A DNA stretch of 50,919 bases from a virus. Position numbers and translations under genes: made by a program. Below, piece by piece: positions 1-7,298 of the stretch (its first letter is position 1; the number at the start of each line of letters is the position of its first letter). Location: positions 1 through 50,919 of IMG/VR virus record IMGVR_UViG_3300025674_009487; one strand, 5' to 3'. The notes beneath the pieces were generated by a model, which was given only the letters and a program-made list of their open reading frames with translations, was not told the DNA's origin and did no database searches.

Positions 1-49
1 CATCTTAAAACTCCAGATTGTATACTTATGTTTAATGAAAGGTGTAAAC

Positions 50-1087
50 ATGAAAAAGAAGAGAGAAATAATTCATGAAAACGGCCAAACGTTTTTATTA
101 AATACCCGTGGATCAAAATATCTTGTTGAAGGCCACAATGTATATCATGGCCCCAATAAAAAATGTGTTTTGGAAAGATTAGATTTTCCTAAAATGCCAA
201 TTTCAGATTTTGGATTCAAAAGAATTGAGGAACTTAAAGAGCTTCTCATTCAATTAGTTGCTGAGGAACTTAATATTCCTATTGAAACAATGAATCAAAT
301 GTTTGAAACAAGTAACAACGTTCACATGTTAAATCCATTATATGATGATTGGGATAAATATAGGAATTGCAATGCGTTGTACAGTAATCCCCATTACTTA
401 TTAGAAACATTACATTGTAGCTTATATGTTACAGCTGAGTTTCATAGAAAAAGAAATAACTTGGGGCAAAACTGTATTGTTGAAAATGTTTTGAGAAATC
501 TACATGTTCTTGATTTTTATGATAAAGAACTACACATAGGTGATTGGGGTGCCGGCTTGGGATTAACTTCAATTTGGATGGCTAAAGCATTACCCAAAGC
601 AAAAATATATTATATTGAAATCAATCAACAATCAATAAATATATTTAAAAAACTTAAAGAAAGATTTAAGTTAAATAACTTAATTATTATTAATAAACTT
701 GAAGATCTTCCAAAGCTTGATGTCGCGGTATGTATTGAGTATATTGAACACATACCTTCAGATATTCATTCAGATTGTGGTGATGTTATGAAGGCAACTG
801 ATGAGGTTTTAAGTTATACAAATGATAATGGTTTAATAATGTATTCAACTAAATGGAACGAAGTTCATGCAAGAACAAGCTTAGGCCACTTCTCGCAATA
901 TGATTTTGATGGTGAAATTATCCCTATAACTAAAGGAACCAAGAAGCCTCATAAAGCTTTTGGTAAATGCATGAAGAAAAGAGGTTGGCATGTACAAAAT
1001 GGAAGCCCTGCGAGCACCTTATTTGATTTTAAACCGCATCGCCCCTATGTTTATAGTAAAACAAAAAGAAAATTAAAACAGAAGTAA
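50..1087 (+). CDS. Class I SAM-dependent methyltransferase-like protein
   Basis: A 345-residue protein whose middle part looks like a Rossmann-fold methyltransferase. Motif I is IGDWGAGLG at about residues 163-171, followed by an acidic residue at the end of the next strand (YYIEIN, about 187-192) that would hold the SAM ribose, and a later strand DVAVCIEYIEHIP (about 224-236). The N-terminal 110 residues are not recognised. The start at 50 is preferred over an upstream in-frame ATG at 35 because AAAGG lies 7 nt before it. The substrate (DNA, RNA, protein or small molecule) cannot be told; no DPPY/NPPY-type DNA amino-methylase motif is visible. It is convergent with the cyclase gene, with only 5 nt between the two stops. 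Confidence 0.65.
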   Translation: MKKKREIIHENGQTFLLNTRGSKYLVEGHNVYHGPNKKCVLERLDFPKMPISDFGFKRIEELKELLIQLVAEELNIPIETMNQMFETSNNVHMLNPLYDDWDKYRNCNALYSNPHYLLETLHCSLYVTAEFHRKRNNLGQNCIVENVLRNLHVLDFYDKELHIGDWGAGLGLTSIWMAKALPKAKIYYIEINQQSINIFKKLKERFKLNNLIIINKLEDLPKLDVAVCIEYIEHIPSDIHSDCGDVMKATDEVLSYTNDNGLIMYSTKWNEVHARTSLGHFSQYDFDGEIIPITKGTKKPHKAFGKCMKKRGWHVQNGSPASTLFDFKPHRPYVYSKTKRKLKQK

Positions 1088-1101
1088 CGTCGTTATAGAT
1101 T
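1071..1101. repeat. Dispersed motif copy 1 (ACAGAAG..AACGTCGT)
   Basis: This short segment spans both convergent stop codons. It reads ACAGAAGTAACGTCGT and contains the small palindrome TAACG-T-CGTTA. The core ACAGAA(G/A)-N-AACGTCGT also occurs near 5003-5026, 41752-41780 and 44293-44320. Its function is unknown. Confidence 0.35.
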
Positions 1102-1971
1102 GTATTTCTTAAAATTTTCCCAAAACCAAATTACAAAATCTCTTAAAGGTACCAAACATGCATTAATCCATTCGAATGGAATTAAAAACCAGTAATCAAT
1201 TCCCCAAGAAGCCTTTGCCCAAGGATCAACCAACAAAGGCCAGAGAAAATAAATCCAAATTACTACTGCTGCAAATCCAATGCGCCAAAATATATATTCT
1301 ACTTTTTCTTTAAGTGATTTATATTTTAGGCGCATTTTTATTTTCTTCGCACCACCCAAACGTTTTACTTTCTCACCATCAGGAGGAGGTTGTAATTGTG
1401 CTTCAGTTAAGCCAATAGCATAAACTTGCTCAGGATTTGATACACCTTTGAACTGGTATAAACCAACAAGAACAATCATTGTTTGCTTTGGAATATGTCG
1501 ATGATGTGATAAACGTTTTTTGAATTGTAAATGAGCTGAATATGATAACAAAATCTGATCAGGCCCGCAAATGCTCATAATACGTGCACAAACATTTTTA
1601 CCAATGCCTTCAATGTTCATTCGCTTTGCACCACCTTTTACCAGCTTTTGGTTTGTTTTTGTGATAATCATATCATCCCAATGAATACCCAGCCTGCTTC
1701 TGAAAGGGAATTTCTTTTGTCGCAGCTTCTTTTTATATGCAAATCCAAAAGCTATAGCATCACCAACAGATGCAAAATAACAAAGCATACCATCAGATGC
1801 ATCAATAAACTGCCCACCATATTCATAGATTAACGACATGGTTATTTTATCATGTATTGAAAACCATTGAGCAGCAACAGACGCTCCGTGTTTTTGCACG
1901 AACTTTGTGCTACCAATAATGTCAGTCATTACAATTGCAATGCTGGCATTTTCCATATTTTCAGGCAACAT
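1093..1971 (-). CDS. Membrane-anchored class III nucleotidyl cyclase
   Basis: A 292-residue protein with a class III cyclase homology domain at about residues 8-190 and a hydrophobic C-terminus. The two metal-binding aspartates are visible as D17 (TDIIGST) and D60 (ASDGMLCYF), at the usual spacing; the transition-state pair is N126 and R130 (KNVCAR). The segment LYQFKGVSNPEQVYAIG matches the typical end of the domain. The canonical adenine-reading Lys and Asp appear replaced (about I56 and N119), so the product nucleotide is uncertain. Residues about 229-247 and 257-285 are hydrophobic, placing the enzyme at the membrane with an inverted layout (domain first, anchor last). GGGAG 7 nt upstream supports the start; the preceding gene ends 2 nt before it. 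Enzyme class is strong, biological role unknown. Confidence 0.85.
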   Translation of the reverse strand: MLPENMENASIAIVMTDIIGSTKFVQKHGASVAAQWFSIHDKITMSLIYEYGGQFIDASDGMLCYFASVGDAIAFGFAYKKKLRQKKFPFRSRLGIHWDDMIITKTNQKLVKGGAKRMNIEGIGKNVCARIMSICGPDQILLSYSAHLQFKKRLSHHRHIPKQTMIVLVGLYQFKGVSNPEQVYAIGLTEAQLQPPPDGEKVKRLGGAKKIKMRLKYKSLKEKVEYIFWRIGFAAVVIWIYFLWPLLVDPWAKASWGIDYWFLIPFEWINACLVPLRDFVIWFWENFKKYNL

Positions 1972-1973
1972 GA

Positions 1974-2252
1974 TTATCTCCCGTCAAAAAATTCTGCTAT
2001 TATTTCAGAACACTCCATTTCTAAAAATTTTTCAGGTGTTTCTTCTTTACAATACTCATCCCAATTAGGAAAGTAAATTACATATTCATCAGTTTTTAAT
2101 GTACATTCTGAAATGTGTTGGTGTGCTCGCTCACAAGGAGTATACACAGGTTGAACCATGTTATCTCTGTTGCAACTTTGCATCATAATAGATATGTTTA
2201 CACCAATCGCAAATAAAGATAAAGCAGCAACAATCCTCGTAATTAAATTCAT
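1974..2252 (-). CDS. Small membrane or exported Cys-containing protein
   Basis: A 92-residue protein beginning with a hydrophobic segment (about residues 5-24) followed by a polar, cysteine-containing, acidic tail with five Cys in total. The hydrophobic start may be a signal peptide or a single membrane anchor; MMQSC at residues 23-27 is a poor lipobox, so a lipoprotein is possible but not supported. Its ATG overlaps the upstream stop as ATGA, and the cyclase starts 2 nt after its own stop, so it is translationally coupled on both sides. The family is not recognised. Disulfide-linked periplasmic placement would fit the Cys content, but that is inference. Confidence 0.6.
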   Translation of the reverse strand: MNLITRIVAALSLFAIGVNISIMMQSCNRDNMVQPVYTPCERAHQHISECTLKTDEYVIYFPNWDEYCKEETPEKFLEMECSEIIAEFFDGR

Positions 2253-2476
2253 TTGCTTTCCTTCTCTTGTTTGTTAATACACACAGGCCCTTTGCACTTG
2301 GTAGCTTCTCTACCACAATTACATATTTGTATTGTGCATATGCAATCAACTTTTCCACAAAGCGCACATACTGTAGGATCATCCCAGTTTATAAACTCAG
2401 GATTCCAGCTTTCTAATATTCTCGAAGCATCATCTGAAGGAGGTATGATTTTTTGAACATTGTTTTTCTTCTTCAC
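2249..2476 (-). CDS. Cys-rich small protein, probable zinc-binding
   Basis: A 75-residue protein with eight cysteines packed into residues 37-66, in a CxxC-x4-CxC-x4-CxC pattern followed by two more Cys. Closely spaced Cys pairs of this kind usually bind zinc. The start is a GTG at 2476: AAGGAGG sits 7 nt upstream of it, while a nearby ATG at 2481 is only 2 nt from that site and runs into TGA after two codons. It overlaps the next gene by 4 nt (ATGA). No family is recognised. Confidence 0.65.
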   Translation of the reverse strand: MKKKNNVQKIIPPSDDASRILESWNPEFINWDDPTVCALCGKVDCICTIQICNCGREATKCKGPVCINKQEKESK

Positions 2477-2497
2477 TTCATAACCTCCTTAGGTTTG

Positions 2498-2800
2498 TTA
2501 ATCTTTTTTCTTAAGCTCTTCTATTTCTTTTTTTAATTTCTGATCTTCACGATCAAATATTTCAACAGCTGAATGTAGGTATTTATCAAGGCTCGATTGT
2601 CCGATAACGTATCCTATTGTTAATGCTGAAGATGATACAACCATTGCAAGTAGTATCGACATTTCATACAAATCAATTGTTCCAATGTGTGTGATAAGCC
2701 ATCCCATCAATCCTTTTGTTGAAAGTTCTGCTAATAAATAAGCTAAAAACTTTTTGCTTTGCATAGGCTTACTGCTATCAGCTACTGGTTTTTTATCCAT
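2498..2800 (-). CDS. Small membrane protein, possible holin
   Basis: A 100-residue protein with a hydrophobic stretch around residues 45-68 (EMSILLAMVVSSSALTIGYV), a weaker one at about 20-40, and a charged lysine/glutamate-rich C-terminus that could form a coiled coil. Size, the central membrane segment and the charged tail resemble phage holins, and the position after the tail genes is a common site for lysis functions. No endolysin is visible beside it, so the holin call is tentative. Its Shine-Dalgarno overlaps the stop of the preceding structural gene (TAGGAG). Confidence 0.5.
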   Translation of the reverse strand: MDKKPVADSSKPMQSKKFLAYLLAELSTKGLMGWLITHIGTIDLYEMSILLAMVVSSSALTIGYVIGQSSLDKYLHSAVEIFDREDQKLKKEIEELKKKD

Positions 2801-2810
2801 AACTTTTCTC

Positions 2811-4919
2811 CTATTCAGTTTCTTCCAAAATAAAGTTTGTTTCTAAATCAACTTCAACCAATGATGGATTTGAGTTAGGCAATGCATGTGTTCCAAAATT
2901 ACCACCTCTTCTTCTCTTTGTAATCATACCAATCACACCTGAAGATAAGAAATCATTTAAACCTAAATCAGCTGATACACGACGTGATCCTTCTGCATCA
3001 GTACTATCAAGGAATATATCAAAATCAATAAAGTTATTATCGATAAATGATAACAGTACATCAAGAACGCTATCATCAATTTCAAGAGTAAATCTTCCAT
3101 CCCAATCTTGCTTCCAGAACCAAGGAAGGATTTCGCAGAAATATAATTTACCTGTTTCTAATCTTGCTGTTCTTGCAACGCCAGCTTCTACAGATGTTTG
3201 TGTTCTTAGATCTTGACGTGCAATAATATTTCCATCATCATCTATAGGAAATCCATCTTCGTTTAAGTTGTGATACTCATATAAACCACGCCAATATGCA
3301 GTATCATTTGGCTCAAGAGTAAATCCTTGTTTTACTGAGCCATTTGTATAAAATATACTGTCTCTTTCAAGATCAAATATAGGTGTTTCTTGAATAACAA
3401 TAGCTCTTCTTTCATGTGATCGATTCAATGTTCGGTTTCTTAAGTTTTGTTTAAGATTATCCTGAATATCAAATGGTAATGCATCATATATCGCATCATA
3501 ATCACCAACAGGTGCAGTTATAATAGCACCTTGATCATTTAATGTTGCTAAAAATCTAATGTTTAGAGATCTGAATAGATGAAAAAAGTAATTAAACAAT
3601 ACAGGTTGCGTATTAAATGCACCTTGATAAACTCTTCTGAATGCTGCATACCAGTTTGTATCACTTATTTCAAATCCTGGGCGAGGCAAATTAAAGTTTT
3701 GGCGTTTATAAATGTTTTCTATTTCACTCCACTCACGATGATTATAATTTACTTTTGTTCCAACTGGAAGGCGTTTCTTTATCTGCCCTGTTGTATACTC
3801 GTTTAGTGTAAGCAATCGTGATGTTTTAACTTCATAATCATATACATCGCCACCAATATTAACTTGGCCAAATGAAGGCATGCCTTTTGTGCTTTCAACT
3901 TCAACTATATAATTAAGCGGCCCAGGATTATCAACCGGAAACAGCTCTTCAGTTGTTACAGTATAATCGCTATCGATCATATAATTTGTTGCTTCTGATA
4001 TAGCAGATGTTATTACAGCAGCATTACTTTCAGTTCCTTTAATATAAGGTACTGGTGGAGTAAAGTTATCAGATCTTTCACCTGCATTCCAAAACGAAGG
4101 CAAAGCAGCACGAGTGCCCATTGTTCTATCGTTTCTATTTCTATGAACAACAAGCAAGGCATTGTTTATATAAGCCATATTCCATATGCCTTCACCGTTT
4201 CTATACTGAATATTGATTTGATATCTACCTTGAGGCATCGGATTTGTGCAGAAATGTAATTTGTTTTGTGCCAAGTTTGAATATAAAACTATTCCTTGTT
4301 GTGCAACACCTGAAAATGTTGGGTATCTAATATTATCTGCTTCGTTTTGCAATGTAACAATAAACGGGCCCATTGGGCCAACAGCATTCGGGTCGTCAAA
4401 TATACGTTTTAATTGAATATTTATCGTTACTACATCGCCACCATTATCAGCAATATCTAATTGCCCTTTACTGAGCAAACCAAACGACGCGCCATCAAAA
4501 TTCCCAGGAGGATCTGGCTCACCCCACCCTCGAGGAAGTGCATCCCAATCAATATCATTAAAAATATCAGGGTCAACTCCCGGTTCATTTTGAAGTTCTT
4601 CAATTAGGTTTTCTGAATAATCAATACTGATTCCACCAAAGCCAAGATCAGGAATTGCTCTTACAAATCCATCGTTATCAGCTTCTGCATCAGCTCCTGC
4701 TCTAATTAAAGCATCAGGGCTAAGTTCAGGAAGTGTAATTTCTCCAAAAGGCACGGGAACTCTTGAGCCAAATCCTAAAAATTCATTTGTAAAAGGCACA
4801 GTTGCTTCTGAAAAATCAGGAAAATTTGCATCAAAGCCAAGTTCTATCGCAAGAGGATCCACCTCAATTGCATACTCAGCTGGTGATACTCGATAATAGT
4901 TTTTAAACGTTGATGCCAT
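2811..4919 (-). CDS. Probable tail/baseplate-associated structural protein
   Basis: A 702-residue protein, last of the large virion genes in the direction of transcription. It is soluble-looking, rich in Asn, Asp, Pro and aromatic residues, with no signal peptide or membrane segment. It contains no motif I can assign. Its size and position directly after the fibre and baseplate genes suggest a baseplate, fibre-attachment or receptor-binding component. AAGGAGA lies before the ATG. A 106-nt gap with hairpins separates it from the preceding fibre gene. Confidence 0.6.
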   Translation of the reverse strand: MASTFKNYYRVSPAEYAIEVDPLAIELGFDANFPDFSEATVPFTNEFLGFGSRVPVPFGEITLPELSPDALIRAGADAEADNDGFVRAIPDLGFGGISIDYSENLIEELQNEPGVDPDIFNDIDWDALPRGWGEPDPPGNFDGASFGLLSKGQLDIADNGGDVVTINIQLKRIFDDPNAVGPMGPFIVTLQNEADNIRYPTFSGVAQQGIVLYSNLAQNKLHFCTNPMPQGRYQINIQYRNGEGIWNMAYINNALLVVHRNRNDRTMGTRAALPSFWNAGERSDNFTPPVPYIKGTESNAAVITSAISEATNYMIDSDYTVTTEELFPVDNPGPLNYIVEVESTKGMPSFGQVNIGGDVYDYEVKTSRLLTLNEYTTGQIKKRLPVGTKVNYNHREWSEIENIYKRQNFNLPRPGFEISDTNWYAAFRRVYQGAFNTQPVLFNYFFHLFRSLNIRFLATLNDQGAIITAPVGDYDAIYDALPFDIQDNLKQNLRNRTLNRSHERRAIVIQETPIFDLERDSIFYTNGSVKQGFTLEPNDTAYWRGLYEYHNLNEDGFPIDDDGNIIARQDLRTQTSVEAGVARTARLETGKLYFCEILPWFWKQDWDGRFTLEIDDSVLDVLLSFIDNNFIDFDIFLDSTDAEGSRRVSADLGLNDFLSSGVIGMITKRRRGGNFGTHALPNSNPSLVEVDLETNFILEETE

Positions 4920-4999
4920 TGATGTCTCCTTATAACAGCAGATTGGCTTCTGCTTGTTTTTTATGTAATCTATATATGTTTAATTATCTTTTAACAGAA

Positions 5000-5019
5000 A
5001 CGTTAACAGAAGTTAACGT
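5000..5019 (-). terminator. Hairpin after the fibre gene, weak terminator candidate
   Basis: Just past the stop of the 752-residue fibre gene (- strand) lies a perfect 8-bp inverted repeat ACGTTAAC/GTTAACGT with a 4-nt loop, followed by TTCTGTT. The following T-run is broken, so termination would be partial. The site also contains copy 2 of the dispersed ACAGAAG..AACGTCGT motif. Confidence 0.35.
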
Positions 5020-5027
5020 CGTGATTT
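5003..5027. repeat. Dispersed motif copy 2 (ACAGAAG..AACGTCGTGATT)
   Basis: It reads ACAGAAGTTAACGTCGTGAT on the + strand and overlaps the fibre stop codon. It shares ACAGAA and AACGTCGTGATT with the copies near 41.75 and 44.3 kb. Confidence 0.4.
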
Positions 5028-7284
5028 ACGATAATGATTTTTCACATTCGAATGATATAACAATTCGGCGATCATCTCTATTAAGAACTGGTATATCTGT
5101 ACAGCAGATTCCTAAGTATTCTCCTGCTGCAATAGTAGCTGAAGTAAATACTGAAGTTTGAGCTTGCCCAATAACATTATCGGCTCCTGAAGAGTTTGTT
5201 ATAGTAAATGCACTTCCTACCTGCGTCCAAGTATTTGAAATAGCATTTGAAGCTGATGTAGCCTTGCATAAACTGAAAGATAGTGTTAGGTTCTTCATTT
5301 CACCAACGTGAATATGTGTTGATTTAAGTGTAAGTGTTGAACCAGTGTTATTCTGGAACCAATACATACAAGCTTGTTGATTACCAGTAAACACCATATT
5401 TCCTGCAGAGAATGATGCTTCTTCAGTAACTTCACGAGAAACGTGTGTTGAGAAAACAATTCTTTCTTTAACAGCTTCAAATTCAACTTCAACATCTCGA
5501 CCTAAAACCGCGGTTGTTCTTAAGAAATCACCAACAGATGGCGCACTTACCATTGCAGGAAGTTTGATTGAGTTGTTATTAGAAAGTTTACCACTGTTTG
5601 ATAAAATCTTTTGTGTTGCTACTGCACCTGCTCCTGCCTTAAATTCCAATGAAGCTTCACCACCACTTGCAACACTTTCAATAATAACGTTATCAGTAAG
5701 ATTTCTAATGCTACCTGTAACTACACCGTTTTCACCTGCAGTAAACAATAAACTTCCAGCAGCTCCATCATCATTTATAAATGCAAAATCCTGCATGATT
5801 TGCTGACCACCAACTGTTAAATCACCCTCAACTCTTACGTCGTCGTAGAACTGACCATCATAAGCATAAATCTTTCTAACACGATTTGTTGAAGTTCCAA
5901 CATCATAAGCATTAGTTGTAATTGGAGCTAAGTGATTTGTTGAATTGAATTGCCAGTTTGAAGCAATAAATCCTCCACTTCCGTCTGAAAGCTGAATGTC
6001 GTATTGGTCACCAACAGAAGCACTTCCACTACTTGCTTGAATTAAATCATTAATAGCAGCAGCACTCATCAATTGAGAATCAGTATCTACAAATGTTTCA
6101 CCACCAAGTTGTATTTCTCCTGCAGCAAACTCACTTAATGTTAATCCACTTACGTTTAATGTAACGGATCCACTTGTTCCACCACCATTCAACCCTGTTC
6201 CTGCAACAACAGCAGTAATATCACCGTAGTTTTTGCTTTCAATTAAATCATTGATAGCAGCAGCACTCATAATTTTATCATCTACATCTGAAAACGCTTC
6301 AGTGCTAATAATAAGTGCATCAGCTGCAATATGTGTTGTATCAATATCAGAAGCAACTAATGTAACATCACCACTTGAACCTCCACCTGCTAAACCGCTA
6401 CCTGCAATAACTGCCGTGATATCACCAGTATTTAAGGTTACTGTTGAAGGTGCCCAGTTTGTTCCATTCCAAACAAGGAAATCGCCATTTGAAGGTGAAA
6501 GCGTAGTTGTATCAACATCATCTAAATCATCAATGTTTCCACTTATACTTACATTTCCTGGCTGCCATTCACTTGCACTATCATTCCATATCAAACCTTG
6601 CCCATCTGTAGGTGTTGTTGTTGCAACATCTCCAATTGCTGAAAGTACATTTAAACCTGCATCATGTGCCCAACGATTAGTTAAACTTAATTCAAGTGCA
6701 GTTTGTGATGTATTTCTTAAATCAAGTGCATCTTTAAGTATTGCAGGTGTAATTGCCAAAGAAGCACCAGTTAAACCGGTTGCCGATGCAGTACCCATTT
6801 CAGTTATATTTGCTAATTCAACAACACCTTTGATACTTGATGTAGCATTTACCATGGTATTGTTTAAATCATTAACTACATCAAACAACTTCCAAAGTTT
6901 TGGTTGCCAATCTCTTTCAGAAACTGCAGGCTTTTCAAGCTCTTTTGCTGTTGAAACAACTGAAAGATCAATGAAGTTTGCACCGGGTGCTCTGAAAACA
7001 TCTGATGTCGTTTGTTCAAGGGTATCTTCATTGCGAACAACAACAAATAAACGATACGTTCCCCAAACATCTAATGATATTGTATTTGAAGTACCTGTTT
7101 TTGAGTTTAATGAAGCACCACTTCCTGCGGGTTTATCAATTATAAACCAATGCTGAGTTAAAACTGCACTTGGATTTTCACTATCAACTGCTGTACAATT
7201 TAATGTAACTGTTTGTGGCAAATCAGCTTCAGCAACTTTGTTGTTCGTTAAAGAACTGGTAATCGAACTTATTGTTATAGCCAT
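5026..7284 (-). CDS. Tail fibre protein with N-terminal Ig/PKD-like domain
   Basis: A 752-residue modular fibre. Residues about 1-120 look like a beta-sandwich (Ig or PKD-like: TVTLNCTAVDSEN, WFIIDKPAG, WGTYRLFVVV). A collar-like linker follows (GVVELAN, AITPAILKDALD, about 150-190), then repeats of the type GDITAVxAGxGLxGGGxSGxVTL at about 285-310 and 350-375 alternating with LMSAAAINDLI segments, typical of trimeric phage fibres. The C-terminal 170 residues are beta-rich and may form the tip. Its role would be host recognition or shaft building at the baseplate. AAGGAG precedes the ATG. Confidence 0.75.
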   Translation of the reverse strand: MAITISSITSSLTNNKVAEADLPQTVTLNCTAVDSENPSAVLTQHWFIIDKPAGSGASLNSKTGTSNTISLDVWGTYRLFVVVRNEDTLEQTTSDVFRAPGANFIDLSVVSTAKELEKPAVSERDWQPKLWKLFDVVNDLNNTMVNATSSIKGVVELANITEMGTASATGLTGASLAITPAILKDALDLRNTSQTALELSLTNRWAHDAGLNVLSAIGDVATTTPTDGQGLIWNDSASEWQPGNVSISGNIDDLDDVDTTTLSPSNGDFLVWNGTNWAPSTVTLNTGDITAVIAGSGLAGGGSSGDVTLVASDIDTTHIAADALIISTEAFSDVDDKIMSAAAINDLIESKNYGDITAVVAGTGLNGGGTSGSVTLNVSGLTLSEFAAGEIQLGGETFVDTDSQLMSAAAINDLIQASSGSASVGDQYDIQLSDGSGGFIASNWQFNSTNHLAPITTNAYDVGTSTNRVRKIYAYDGQFYDDVRVEGDLTVGGQQIMQDFAFINDDGAAGSLLFTAGENGVVTGSIRNLTDNVIIESVASGGEASLEFKAGAGAVATQKILSNSGKLSNNNSIKLPAMVSAPSVGDFLRTTAVLGRDVEVEFEAVKERIVFSTHVSREVTEEASFSAGNMVFTGNQQACMYWFQNNTGSTLTLKSTHIHVGEMKNLTLSFSLCKATSASNAISNTWTQVGSAFTITNSSGADNVIGQAQTSVFTSATIAAGEYLGICCTDIPVLNRDDRRIVISFECEKSLS

Positions 7285-7298
7285 TTTATTTTATCTCC

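Noticed and set aside
4937-4960. Hairpin AGCAGA/TCTGCT followed by a T-run on the + strand
   Set aside because: It looks like a + strand terminator, but no + strand gene leads to it; on the - strand it is only a leader hairpin of the 702-residue gene.
6233-7156. 307-codon + strand frame opposite the fibre gene
   Set aside because: It is the antisense shadow of a repeat-rich, Ala/Ser-rich fibre gene with no stop codons opposite; no ribosome site or family likeness.
5026-7284. Diversity-generating retroelement target in a fibre gene
   Set aside because: No reverse transcriptase gene and no template-like near-copy with adenine-specific differences was seen in the window.
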